From the NCBI GenBank assembly GCA_027625915.1, contig JANTQA010000072.1, positions 2,046,001 to 2,110,000 on the forward strand: a stretch of 64,000 nucleotides of DNA, given 5' to 3'. The first letter of the stretch is position 1. Each line of letters opens with the position of its first letter. A program made the position numbers and the translations under genes. The notes beneath the pieces are model-generated. The model saw only the letters and a program-made list of their open reading frames with translations, had not been told where the DNA came from and made no database searches. Below, one piece after another: positions 24,591-36,557 of the stretch. Source of the stretch: Anaeramoeba flamelloides. Lineage: Eukaryota; Metamonada; Anaeramoebidae.

Positions 24591-24690
24591 GCGGGTTGTC
24601 AAAAAGTGACAGTTTTTTAAAAAAATGTTTTCTTTTTGGAAACTTCACGACAAGAATAGCACAAAAATTGTGGTCACTTTTTACAACCCG
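24591..24690. promoter_or_regulatory. Inverted repeat just upstream of the methyltransferase
   Basis: GCGGGTTGTCAAAAAGTGAC at 24591-24610 is inverted at 24673-24690 (GTCACTTTTTACAACCCG) with one base missing. The 62-base loop is unlike the arms. The inner end of the gene starts 20 bases from the first arm. It could be a bidirectional control site or the ends of a short transposon; neither is shown. Confidence 0.5.
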
Positions 24691-25248
24691 ACAACACCTT
24701 GTTTATTTTGAAATTGTTCAAAATTTTGAAAAGAATTATTAGATCACAATCCAAAACTTTCAATTCAAAAGTTTTTACAAGTCAAACTTTTAAATACATG
24801 TAATTTAAACAACTTTCCACCTTTCGGTTTTCATAAAAAGAGTTTAAGGTTATTGAAAGTTAACAAATATTTTTCTTTTCGAAGTTAACTTTGAAAAATT
24901 CAATTAAATTCAAAATGTTATCTTTTGTTAATTATTGTTTTTTTGCCCTTTTTTTTGGTTTCAAAAGTCTGTATTTGAAATTTGAAACAATATGAAAGAA
25001 TATCAGAGACTGAAATCTTGCAGACTGTCAGTCTGAAAGTTCAAAAAAGTCTTGAAAGTGTTTGTATGGATTGTGTTATACTTGTCGTGTGATTTTAATT
25101 TTTGAAAAATTTATTTTAAGGGATAAAATAACAATACGATTATAATAGAAGTCACAAAAGAAATGCAAAACCCCCCATTTCGTGAAATATTTTCATATTG
25201 AATTCTTCACACATTACAAATAATATGATTTTTTTTTTTTTTAAATAA

Positions 25249-25926
25249 GGGCCAAGTCATTATGGTGAAATTTTTTTTTCTGAAATGGAAAAAAACTTTT
25301 TAGTAATTTTTATGAGGACCTAACACAAATCAAAAACTAACCAACCTATGGCATATGATCGATCTCCCAAAATCAACAACTAAAGATGAGGACATTTTTA
25401 GAAAAAAGCACCAAAGAGCAACACTCAATTTCCAATTAGAATGGTTGTCAATTACAATTTTGAAAACAACTATGTGAGTTTTGAAGTGTCTCTCTTTGGC
25501 ACTTTTTGAGATCTCGATGATTTTTTTTTTGCATTTTTTTCATTTTACAAATGGGTTATTTTTATCTTAAGAATATTACATAATCCTTACTGGGTCAAAT
25601 TTAGACGGTTATAAAATAACCACAAATCAGATTAAATCAAATTAAATTGATTGCGAAATTCAAGAAAGCAATTTGTTTTAAATTAAAGAAATTTGACCAT
25701 TTGGAAATAGAAAATGAGAAAAGATGACTTTTTTTTTTAAATTTTGATTTTTTTTGAAATGAGAACTCTTTTTCTTTGTTTAATTTTTTATCAAAGAGAT
25801 CCAATGGAATTTTTAATTTTGTTATTTGAATTTTGTCAACCAAAAGAAGGACCATTTCACAATACTCTTTTTAGTCTCATGTCAATCCTTGAATATGGTG
25901 CATATTTAAGGTAAATGACTATACCC
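25249..25926. mobile_element. 678-bp TTAA-type element, copy 1
   Basis: The left end is GGGCCAAGTCATTATGG and the right end is AAATGACTATACCC, an inverted counterpart. The body is collinear with 43245-43941 (shared AGGACATTTTTAGAAAA, ACAACTATGT and TAGATTAAATC-like blocks). The right TTAA is intact at 25927-25930; the left is ATAA. Confidence 0.7.
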
Positions 25927-25930
25927 TTAA

Positions 25931-26108
25931 GGGACTAGTTTCAATTATTATTTTTTTTTTTTGACCAATTTCTAAATTAGGATTCCTTCTCTAGAAATAA
26001 GTTTAAATGTATGTAAATAAACAGGGTATTTCAAATATAGGCAATTGGTAAAAAATTTTCTCAATCTTGATTAAATTTAGGTAAAAAAATTTAATAGAGA
26101 TTAGTCCC
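25931..26108. mobile_element. 178-bp TTAA-flanked MITE
   Basis: TTAA at 25927-25930 and 26109-26112 flank GGGACTAGTTTC ... GAGATTAGTCCC. It is the reverse-oriented single-unit relative of 3597-3933 (TTTAGGTAAAAAAATTTAAT shared). It shares its left TTAA with the neighbouring element. Confidence 0.78.
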
Positions 26109-27268
26109 TTAAAGGACAACATTTCCAAGTGAAAACAGTGTAATAAAGTATAAAAGCACCCATTAAAGAGTTATAATAATCTAAAGTGAAATTTTAACAA
26201 GTATAATTTCTTTTAAAAATGGGAAATTTTCACAATTCTAAAAAAATTTCCAAATTTTTTCACTATTATCGATCCTATCAAAATATGTTTTCAATATATT
26301 CAAGAATTTCCATTTTAACTTTTTGAACTCACACTATTTTCTGGGTCTCTTCCCACTATTTTTTAAAACTTCTTTGATACGTTTGAAATGTTCTCAAAGT
26401 TGAAAATGTACTTGAAAGTCCACATAAAGCCATTTTTTAGCAATTATTTTTTTTATTATTTTCAATTTCCTTTTCATTTAAAAAAAAGAGAAAAAAAGTG
26501 TTCATATAAAGTTAAAGATGACAAAGAATAATTATTTTTTTTATCCAATTTCTTCAGTATGAAAATTCTTTTTGAGAAGTTAAAGTGAAATAACACAATT
26601 ACTCAACACTCACAAGGGTGGTAACGTAATATTTAAAGTGGGTAGGGTCTTTTAACTTCAGATTAGCCTAAGGATTCTAGAAAAATATTTTCAAATTGAT
26701 TTTATTTGAAAATGCTAAATAAAAGGGAAAATTTTTCATGTATTTTTTTTATTATTTTATACTTATCAATGAAGATATCTGAAACTGAAATTCTTCAAAC
26801 TGGATTCATTCCTATTAGTAAAAAATAAAAAAGCCTATTTCATATAAACAGAAAGAGGATTGCATCAAAAATAGAAAACATTTCTTTTAACGAAAAGTTT
26901 TCAATCAAAATCACAAATTTGGGGAATTGAACAATCTTAAATTTTGGTTTAATTTGATTTTTTGGATTATATTTTAATTTGAATAATCAATCTAATTTTT
27001 AGATTTGTTTTTTTTTTTTGAAATAAAGGAAAAAATAACAATCAATAATATCAATTTTTTAAAATTTATTTTTTGTATGAATAATAATGAAAATTTTTTT
27101 AGGTAAAAAAAAAAAAAGAAGAAGAAGAAGAAGTGACAATAAAATAAAAAGACAAAGTTTCTTTAATTAAACCTAAAATTTAATGTAATAATCCTTTAAT
27201 AATAAAAGAAAGAGAAAAAGAATAAAAAGAAAGGGTAAGGGAATACAAAAAGAAAAAAAAAACTAAAA

Positions 27269-28713
27269 TTATTTTTGATTTGAAATGGAATTCAATTGTT
27301 TTAAAAAACGATTCATTTGTTGTTTAATACCTTCAACTTTTATGATTGGTTCTTGGTTCACGTTTAATTTATTTTGGCGTTTCATTGCACTTGTGATCCA
27401 CTTTCTATAAATTTGGCAAATTTGTAATAACTTTTTATTTTCTTGATTTTTCGAATTATTATTGAACTTCTTTTCTGTTTGATCAATTTTTGAAAGAAAT
27501 TGCTGAATGATTTTGGGTCTATTTAACCTCTCATAAATTCTTTGCTTGATTGGAGAAATTAGTTTGACTAATTCTTCATTTTTTTGTTGGTATTTTTCTT
27601 TTCTTACTTCAAACCCTTCGCCATATATCCAATCTTCTAAATTTAATAAATGTTTTTCAATTAAAATTTTTTCTTTTTCTTGTACAAATAATTTCCATTC
27701 ATTATTTAACGCATTTTTGACAAAATACAAATAAGATTCAAGCTCATTTTTCATTTCTAATCGATCTATTACTTTTTGGTTTTCTTCATTCATTTCAAAT
27801 TCATTCCAAATTAATACAGCAATTTCATTATCAGAATAACCGCCATGTGAATATTTTTTTAATTGTAATTTTGTAAATGGTGGCTAATTAATTATTGATG
27901 TAAAATAAAAAAAGAAAACAAAAGAAATAAAATTAAAGTTTAATTTCAAAAATCTTAAAAAATGAATAAAAAATGCAAAATAAATATTTATGTTATATTT
28001 GTAAAAGTAAATATAAAAATTGTTTTTTATATAAATAAATAAATCGAAAAAAATAATTTTTTCGTAAATTTATTTGAAAAAAAGTGAAAAAAATGTGACT
28101 AAAAACTTTTTAATAAAGTATTGTAAATAGGTTTCTTGAGGTTTGTTGCTTTTTTTACAGATACCTTTTATTAAAATGTCTTGATTTTGATGATTATTTT
28201 AAATTTAATAATTACACAAGATAAATCATGTTCAAGTTTATTTTACAGCTAACTAGAGATAAAATTAAATTCATTTATAAGGTATTTCCAAAAAGTTTTT
28301 GCATTTTTTTTTTAAATAATATTCTCTTTGGAAGTGGTTATATTTATAAATAGGTCATATAAAATTAAGATGAATGTTAATACCGATTGAATCAGTACAT
28401 ATTGTGTGTATTTCAAAATATATTCATCAAAATAAACTCAATTATATTTCAAAAATTGTAATTCACCTGAAATAATAAATTAAAAAAAAAAAAAAAATAT
28501 TCTTTAATTTTCAAGAACAACTAATTATTAAATCCTATTAAAAATTCGCTTTTAAATCATTGTAAACTGATAAAAATCTGATATTTTAAAAATTAAAAAA
28601 AATAAAACCAAAAACTAAAAAAAAAAGTGAAAAACAATTTTTGAAATGAGAATTGGGGATTTTTTATTACTTAACTTTCACTGAAAAAAGGTAAACAAGA
28701 AGATTTTTTACTG

Positions 28714-28744
<31 letters not shown>

Positions 28745-31182
28745 GGTATTACCAGAGTTTCAAATTTCTTAGTCTTTCTTTATAAACTTTGTTTCAGTCA
28801 AAGGGTTGTATCCAAAGATAACATTTTTTTCAAATATCAAATATTTTTTATAAATGACCTTTGAATATTAAATAAGAAATAAGTAGTATAATAAACCTCA
28901 AAGAATTTATGAGAGGTGAAATAAAACAAAAAAATCAATAGATTTTCTTAAAAATAGAAAAACCCAAATTCTTAGTGTCCTATCGAGAAAAACAAAAATG
29001 TTCAATTTGATCTCCTATTGAAGATCCAAATAAAATTTCAATAGAAATCAAAATAATCACTCTACAATCATTTTTACTTTATCAATAACTTTAGAATAAC
29101 ACATTTTTACCAAGTGTCTATCGATCTTGCAATAAAAAAAAATTTTTTGAAAATGAATTACCTCAAAAAAAAAAAACAAGAAAAAAAAAAAGTAAAAATG
29201 TGAAAAAATGATTTCAATTTTCAAAATAAATTTTTTCTACTAATATCAATTCAAAGCCTTTAATCACATGTAATTCAACCATTATAACTGGTCATCTTTG
29301 ATTGGAAAATGGTTTATTTTAGATCTTTTTTTTCAAAAAAAAAATACTTGGCATACTTAAAAAAAAAAGCGAGAAAAGAGAGAGAACAACAAAAGAAAAA
29401 AGAAAAGAAATGAAAAGAAAAAGAAAAAAAACAATTAAAAAAAAAAAAAAAGAATGGAAAATTGCAAAATTTGAAAAAATGATTCTGATCCTAAAAATCG
29501 AAAAAATTTTTCATAAGAATATTGGGATAAACCCTCAAAAAAACTTCCATTAACATTATAAAGTGAGTCGAAATTTTTGAAAAATTGCTTATTTCCAAAA
29601 AATGAAAAAAAAAAAAATTAATACTTTTTTTGGGAAAAACGATACACAACCTATTTGAATAAAAAAACTGGAAATGTGGAAAAGGTACAAAACATAGACG
29701 ATTTTTTAAACAATAAAATACTATTATAAGTTTTTCCTTCTCTTTAAAAATTTTATCGAGATTAAACAAGTTACGAAAACAGTTTTAAGATCAAAAAGAA
29801 AAAAATAAACACCAATTTTAACCCCTAAAAAAATAAAATATCAAAAGCAAGATCAGAAATTTTAAATATCTTTTGAAAGTAATTTCAAAAAAAAAACAAA
29901 TTGAATTATTATGAAGAATCGATTAATGATTAATAACAATTTTGGATATTTAAATTATAATATTGGAATTAAGTTGAATAAAGATATTTTAAAATAAATT
30001 TTCACTACTTTTTCTGAAATAACTCTACAAATTTTAAAAGAATTTTGTTTAATTTTTAATTGTCACATATTATATTGTTTGTTTGAATCAAAAATATCAA
30101 GATTCAACTATAACGTGTGAATAAAATAAAGAAGTATAGATGACTTGATTTATGTATATGACTTTCATTTTTAAAATATAAAAAAAAAACGTTCTTAAAA
30201 GTATAAAATTTTCATTTTTTTTTGTATGTGTTTAAAAATCGATAAATGTATTATTTGAACAAAAAAAAAAAAAAAGAAAATAGTTTGAAAATTTTTTAAA
30301 AAAAATGTTTTGAAATTTTTCCACTACACCACAAAAAATATCATTACTTTGAGAAAGATTTGTGATTTTTCAAACCTTCCAGACAATTTCAAAGTCTTTC
30401 AAACACTTTACAGCACTTTAAAAGGTCGAAAAACTTTATAAATGTGTGTTTTTTTCTAGTTCATTATTAGAATATTTCCAAAAAAAAAACATGTCAAAAA
30501 TTCGATTACTTGAATCATCTAAAACTGGAGTTGTATTCAATTGGGAATAACTTGTTAAAGATGTAAAAAAAAAAAAAAAATATTACTAAGAATAAAACTG
30601 TTAAAATTTCGGACGCATATGTTTCATAATTATCGGGATTTGGTATAAACTATTTTGATGTTCCCCATGAACAAATTATTTTTATTCAGAATTTTATTCA
30701 ATCTTTTGCAATGAATAAGATTTCAATTTGAAAAAGATAAACTTTTGCCGCCACAAAAAGGTGTTTTTTAAATAGAGAGCAAATTTTAAACAAAAAAAAA
30801 ACCATTTTAACATTCAATGAATCATTACAAAATCATTTTGAGATATGATCAGAAGATTAAGTATTTATATTTTGCAAACAAATATAATTTTTTAAAAATA
30901 TCGGAGTTATCATCAAAAACATATTTAAGATATACTATTGAAAAAAACCTATTTATTACATTATGATAAAAATTTGAGGGATTTTTATTACATACATCCA
31001 ATATTTTATCTCATATAAACTATTTTTCAAAAATTTTGATTCGCTTTATAATGTTAATGGAAGTTTTTTTGAGGGTTTATCCCAATATTCTTATCAAAAA
31101 AATATTTTCAAATTTTTGGATTGGCATCATTTTTTCTAATTTTGTAAATTTTAGTTTTGCTTTTTCAAATTTTTGTTTTTCT

Positions 31183-31238
<56 letters not shown>

Positions 31239-34200
31239 TTCTTTTTTTTTTTTAAAAGATCATGTTGGGAAAAAAAAAAGAGATCTTCGAAAAGACCAAT
31301 AATCACTAACAAAATTGAGACTATGTAATGTCTTTTAAAATGAATTTAATTATTGGTAAAAAATCTTCTTGTTAACTTTTTTTCAGTGAAAGTTCAGTAA
31401 TAAAGAATTCGTAATGCAAATTTCAAAAATTTTGGCTCACGTTTATTAAGTTTTTGATTTTATTTTTTTTAATTTCTAAAATATCAGGTTTTTATATATT
31501 TAGAATGATTTAAAAATGAATTACAAATCAAATTTAATTATTTGTTGTTCTTAATTACTAAATGATATATATACATATTTATTCAATTTATTATTTCAGG
31601 TTAGTCACAATTTTTGAAATGGTGTTTTGATAATATATTAAAAAATATTCATCATATCCTTATTAGAATGTTATAATTTTTTTTTTTTATTCGGGGGTGG
31701 GGGTGGGTGGTTAATTGTTACTTGTTAAATCTTTTTATTTAACAAAAAAGAAAATATTAATAGAAACACCTCATTTTTGTACATTTTTTTTTTTTCATAT
31801 TACAATTCATATCTTCAAAATTCATTATTGTAATGAAATCTATTTATGTTTAATCGTGTTGGATGATTAATTTGCAATTTAAAAAAAGTTTATCATTTTT
31901 TTGTTGTAAACTAAAATTCAAAAATTTCCACACAGTTCAAACAGTTCAAACGATCACAATAATCCAATTTAATTCAAATTGGAAATAATTTTGATTTTCG
32001 TTAAATATGAAAATCATTTTTTGCATCTTTTAGTTTTTTGTTTTCATTTTATTGTTTGAATTACGTAACTTGTTTCCTTTGATCGAAATATTTTTTTCAA
32101 CAGATTGATGATATTAGGTTAAAGTTGAGTTCTTCAAAATAGAAGAACTCAAATAAATTCAGCTGATGGTATCTAACCATTTAATCGATCAATATTCCTA
32201 ATAGAATTTAAACAAATTTACCATTGAATTTTTTTGTTTTCTGCTCTCTCCAAAATTTTCAACACACCGATAATTTATTAGTATAAATAATTATTTATTT
32301 GACGTTTTCTGTGAGTATTGTAATTTAGAAACAAATGTTAACATTCCAATTAGTAAATGAGTTCTAATTTGGTATTTCTTCAAGAATTGATTAAATAAGA
32401 TTTTTTATTTTTCAAAAATTGAATTTTGGTCGTGTTAAAAATTTTGAATTGGAGTTTAGATCAAAAAAAATTGGATTATAAAACAATTTGATTAATCGAT
32501 TGGTTAGGCTAATTAAGTATTTAATTTTAATTAAAAAAAAAATAGAGAGGGAAAGATGATTAAATAAATAATAATTACATTTTGAGAAGAAACATTTTTT
32601 TGAATTCTAGGCTGGTTTAAAGCCCAAACAGATTTTATATGCACAAGCCCATAGCGATCTATTTCAAATTGAGCACGCATCATTCCCTTTTCGCCTTGAT
32701 AATTTAGTTTTGGGATATCAATGATTGTAAATTTTTCGATTAATTGTTCAATTTCACCGATGTGTTTTAATTCTGGGATTGTAGTTTTAGAAATATCCTT
32801 TGGTGTATATTGTATTTGTACTTGGAAGGGAGAATTTTTTTCCTTTTTAATGAATCTGATGTCGCCATTAAGTGAGGAAATTTCGCCATATTTCAATAAG
32901 CTTATTGAATTATTTCTATTAATTTCAATTTTTTGATCGATCCAATTATTTTGTATTACATTTTCATTTTCGTTTTCGTTTTCATTTTCTTCTTTTTTTA
33001 ATTCCATTTCCTTTTCAATTTCGTTTTCTGATAAATTTTGCCAAGTTAAGGAAATAGGGTATAAATTAAAATCAATAATTTTAAATTTTGGGCTGTTTTC
33101 TTTATTGGGGAAAAGTAATAGGCCCTGGTAAGCACACCCCTGGGCGATGCACTCTGTGGCATTTAGTGTTGTACTGACATTTTTGCCAAAGAAATCTGAG
33201 ATTTTGGTCTTAAATGATGGGATCCTCGAAGAGCCGCCAACAATTTCAATAAAGTCTATCTGATCAATCCCAATTGAGGCACGCTCAAGGGCAAACAGTA
33301 TTGCCATGATGATCTTTTCATAAACTGGCTCGCACAGCTTTTGAAAATCTTCTCCGTCCACATTAACGGAAACATCAATGTCGTTATATAGGCTGTCAAC
33401 ATTGATTCGAGCAGATTTTTGATTCATGCTCAGGTTTTCCTTTGCCTTAATGACGGCGTCCATCAATTTGGCAATTGGCTTTGGATCGGTAATCTCTAAT
33501 AAATTGAATTTATATTTTTTGTTGATCAAACCGCAGACATGCGCAAATAGGCGATCGTCAATCAAGCCAGAGCCTATCATTGGATCAGACGATACAGAAC
33601 GGATATGGATCGTGTCAACATTGAAATTGCCAATCGTGATCGTGAAATGGGTATGCCCAAAGTCAGCAAATAAGACGGTTCTTGGCTTTTCGGTTTTTTT
33701 CGGTAGCCCCGTCCTTCCACAGGCATACGCGAGGCAGATGGCTCTTGACTCCGAAATAATGGCAATTGGCTTCAGGCCTGAGATTTCGGCTGCAATTTTC
33801 AAGCACCGCCTTCTCCTTTGTGGGAAATGGATCGGGTACGCGAGCACACACTGCTGCTCCGTTTTTTTTGTTCGTAACTCCAAAACATGCTTTAAGTGAG
33901 ACAGCATAATGCCTCCGATTTGTGTCGTGCTTAGCTTGAGATCCTCGGGATCGTTGTTTTCTTGATCAATCTGGCTTTTGTAATCAATCACAACGCAGAG
34001 CTCTCCAGTGGAATTCTTGCTGATACGAAGTGGGCTCGTTGATGGTATCAGTCTTGAGACTTCTGGGTGTGTGAACGGTAAGGCCAATAAGGACTTTGGG
34101 TGAATAATTGTATTCGGTAAGTTTCGGTTCTTTTCGGATTTCCCTAAGACACCAATAAGTCTTCTTTTTCCAACAAAGGAAATTATCGATCTTTGGTTTT

Positions 34201-34894
34201 TTGTTTTTTTATTTTTATGTTTTTGTTTTGTTTTGTTTGTTTTTGTTTTGTTTTGTTTTGTTTGTTTTGTTTGTTTTTTATTTTTTCATTTGTTTTGTTT
34301 ATTTTTAATTTTTTGAGTGGTGAGTGATGAACGCAGAGTGGAAAATGTTTAATAAAGTTCTGTTAAGTTTAAATTCAAAAATTGTTTTGTTGAAAAGGAA
34401 TTTTTTTTGTGTTGTATAAAAAGAAATAATATTTGATAGCATTTTTGTTGAGAAGAAAGAGGAACAATTTTGAATTCAAAACTGTTTTTAATCTCCTTTG
34501 GTGTCTGTTTTTTTTCTTTCAAATACCAAAACACTTAAAATATTGTTTTTTTTTTTTTTTTCTTTTTTTCATTCCAAGTTTTTTTATTTTATTTTTTTTT
34601 GTGGAGAGAAAAGAGAGCAAATAATATTTATAAAACTCTCTTTAGAAATTATCAGATCCTCGAATTTACTTGAAAGTTTTTTTGTTTTTTTCTCATTTTT
34701 TTTTGATTTAAAGAGACAAGGCAAGGAAAGTTGTTATTTTTTTTGTTAGTTTTTTTTGAAAAATCAAGAGTCTGAAGTAATAATTACGGTGTTTCTCGTT
34801 TTCCTTGATCATCTTCGATAACAATTGCACTTCTATTTTGGACAATAGCAACAACTGATTTGTAATTTCCAAAATCAATACCACTGAGTGACAT
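27269..34894 (-). CDS. Hsp110-type Hsp70-family chaperone, three exons
   Basis: Exon 1 is 34894-34788, exon 2 is 34190-32579 and exon 3 is 27883-27269, together 777 residues in phase. It is a cytosolic nucleotide-exchange and holdase partner of Hsp70. The N-terminus MSLSGIDFGNYKSVVAIV is the ATPase phosphate loop. The join restores REKTP-like RETPSIISFVGKRRLIG. The second phosphate motif reads VLFADFGHTHFTITI, the Hsp110 form rather than the DLGGGTFD of Hsp70. FIEIVGGSSRIP and STTLNATECIAQGCAYQ follow. Exon 3 supplies the C-terminal helical bundle (RLEMKNELESYLYFVKNAL). A short KEEN-rich tract sits in the substrate-binding domain. Donors are GTAATTATT in both introns; acceptors are ACCAAAG and AATTAG. 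Confidence 0.9.
28783..29316. mobile_element. TAAACTTTGTTTCAG-family element, empty-site copy
   Basis: Collinear with 8173-8881 and 36558-37262, but about 170 bases shorter because it lacks the CTGG-type MITE. The corresponding position (about 29008) reads CTCCTATTGAAG. The ends are TAAACTTTGTTTCAGTCAAA and a worn TTTGATTGGAAAATGGTTTA. Confidence 0.7.
29495..31115. repeat. Inverted pair of about 80 bp flanking 1.5 kb
   Basis: 29495-29573 and 31036-31115 are near-identical inverted copies (shared core AACCCTCAAAAAAACTTCCA and its complement). They may be the ends of a larger element or two separate inverted insertions. Confidence 0.6.
31188..31237. repeat. T50 homopolymer
   Basis: Fifty uninterrupted T by count, followed by GTTC and another T run. 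In the chaperone transcript it would be a poly-A tract. It could be a retroposed tail or simple slippage; its exact length is unreliable in most sequencing. Confidence 0.85.
31693..31710 (+). other. G-rich tract, possible quadruplex
   Basis: GGGGGTGGGGGTGGGTGG stands out in an extremely AT-rich setting. It has three runs of three or more G and one GG. It is on the strand opposite the chaperone transcript. Confidence 0.55.
31907..32458. mobile_element. Tc1-like 540-bp non-autonomous element, copy 2
   Basis: The ends are TAAACTAAAATTCAAAAATT and AAAATTTTTGAATTGGAGTTTA, imperfect inverted copies. Internal GATGGTATCTAACCATTTAA and TAATCGATCAATATTCCTAA match copies 15953-16493 and 57630-58164. 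Confidence 0.68.
34191..34787 (-). other. First chaperone intron, 597 bases
   Basis: GTAATTATT to ACCAAAG. It contains a TTTTG/TTTG microsatellite at about 34220-34285 and several T runs. Splicing here joins phase 2 to one base and rebuilds TPSIISF. Confidence 0.85.
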
Positions 34895-35697
34895 ATTAAA
34901 CTTTTAAATGAATTAAAGTGTATCAAATAACAAAAAAATGTTACATCATTCACAATGTGATTTTGATAATTACTTTGGATTTTCTTTGAATGGTAGAATA
35001 TATAAAAAGAACCCACTCAGCCATTGTATTAAAATCAAATTAATAACTAATTTTTTTTTTAAGGGTTTAGTATCACTAATGAGAAGTCAAAAATTTTTAT
35101 TCGTAATTACTGAAGTTAAATCCCTATGGTTCTCTTTTGTTCGTTTTTACTCAAAAAAATGTATTGTTTAGATTATAGAACAAAAATTATTGGTTTTCTT
35201 GTGAGTAATTACGGTTGTGAAAATCGCTGTAAGACTTGATAAAATGGTTTTGCAAAATAAAAAGTATGTTTTCTTTTTATTAGTAAGTTAACATGGAAAA
35301 CGATCAAAGAAAATGACTATAAGTAAATATAATATTAGTTTCTATAAGCTTTATTATTGAAAAATATTTGACAAATAGTTTTTCAAATATTTAAATTTCC
35401 TCAACAAATAAAGTTATTTTTAGAGAAGAATTTTTAACATCAAAAAAAAAAAAATAAAATTTTCAAAACATAATAATAATTAGGAAAAAGGTTCATTAAT
35501 TCCTTTACTCATATGAATTTTACTCAACAATTTAAGGAGTTTTACTTCAAAATTGATATCCGTAAGGTTAAATTATTGGATACTAAATTAGATTCGTTAA
35601 ACTAAAAATTAGAGAATAAAAGCTTTTGTATTATTTAGAAACAATCGTTTTATAATCTTGAAACCGGAATTTTGAACTACTTCTGATAGAATCAAAA

Positions 35698-36215
35698 GGG
35701 GTTTTGATGATAACATATATTATCATGATATTAAACTTTAATTTAAGTCTTAATAAAATGGTAATTAGTCCAACTTTTTTACATAAAATCAGAAAATCAC
35801 GAAAAATCATAAAATCATGATATTCAACATTATTGCTATATTCTCTATTATTACGATATAAAATGAATAATTATTTTTTTTTGTAAACATCTTATAAAAA
35901 TATCTAGACTTTTATACAGTCAGTTTCACTTTTAAGGCACAAACTTTTAACAAAATTTAAGGCACAAAAAAATCTCAAATTAAGGCACAAAATTTCGAAT
36001 TTTTTTTTTTACAATTTATTTTTACTAGAATTCGGAATTTTGTGCTTTAATTTGAGATTTTTATTGTTCCTTAAATTTAGTTGAAAGTTTGTGCCTTAAA
36101 AGTGAAACTGACTGTATATAGATTATCTTGATTTTATAAAATATCCCGATTTGATTGAAAATATCGCGATTTTTGTAACTTTATTATGAATTAAGCATGA
36201 TATCATCAAAACCTC
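35698..36215. mobile_element. GAGGTTTTGATGATA-family element, host of a nested MITE
   Basis: The left end GGGGTTTTGATGATAAC is slightly worn; the right end TATCATCAAAACCTC is followed by TA at 36216-36217. Subterminal ATCACGAAAAATCATAAAATC blocks match those near 4900. A separate TA-flanked element occupies 35917-36114. Confidence 0.7.
35917..36114. mobile_element. 198-bp Tc1/mariner-type MITE
   Basis: TA at 35915-35916 and 36115-36116 flank CAGTCAGTTTCACTTTTAAG ... CTTAAAAGTGAAACTGACTG. Further GGCACAA/TTGTGCC blocks make the whole element one long hairpin. The CAGT end and TA target site fit Tc1/mariner elements. It looks young: the outer 30 bases are almost perfectly paired. Confidence 0.88.
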
Positions 36216-36557
36216 TAAATTTTAAATTGATACGACAAAATAATTAGAAATTTTTAAAAATAGTGAATTTATCTTCTTGAAACTGTAAAATAAAAAAATT
36301 CTGTTTTTAATTGGATTTCAAAAGATCTTAGATTTTTTCAATCAAAAATTGGTAAAAGATTTGGGAATACTAAATAAAAAAAAATATCTGATTTATTTAG
36401 AAAATAACAATAATAATCTTAACGAAATAAACCTAAATAAATTCTTTAGATCAACCACAAATGACCTACCTTTATGGTTAGTAAAAGATCTAATTATCAT
36501 TTATCCAAAGATTTTGATAAGTTATTTTATTTCATTTAGCCTATGACTTAGTAATTG

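Larger units (their letters stand above)
24572..27268. other. 2.7 kb between methyltransferase and chaperone genes
   Basis: No gene is supported. It contains the inverted repeat at 24591-24690 and two abutting TTAA-type elements (25249-25926 and 25931-26108). A GAA run lies near 27117-27134, downstream of the chaperone stop. Confidence 0.6.
27884..32578 (-). other. 4.7 kb chaperone intron
   Basis: GTAATTATT to AATTAG on the minus strand, phase 0. It contains an AT microsatellite (28713-28739), an element at 28783-29316, an inverted repeat pair 29495-29573 / 31036-31115, a T50 run (31188-31237), a G-rich tract (31693-31710) and a Tc1-like element (31907-32458). Confidence 0.82.

Noticed and set aside
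31036-31302. Open frame with MLMEVFLRVYPNIL, repeated at 29491-29769
   Set aside because: The repeated peptide is only the inverted 80-bp DNA repeat read in both places, followed by a homopolymer Phe run.
34094-34095. Acceptor AAAG just before TCCTTATTGGCC as the start of chaperone exon 2
   Set aside because: Its phase does not fit exon 1. The upstream acceptor at 34191-34192 fits and restores TPSIISFVGKRRLIG, conserved in Hsp110.
34938-35171. 77-residue plus-strand frame upstream of the chaperone
   Set aside because: No motif, low complexity, and in a region expected to hold the promoter.
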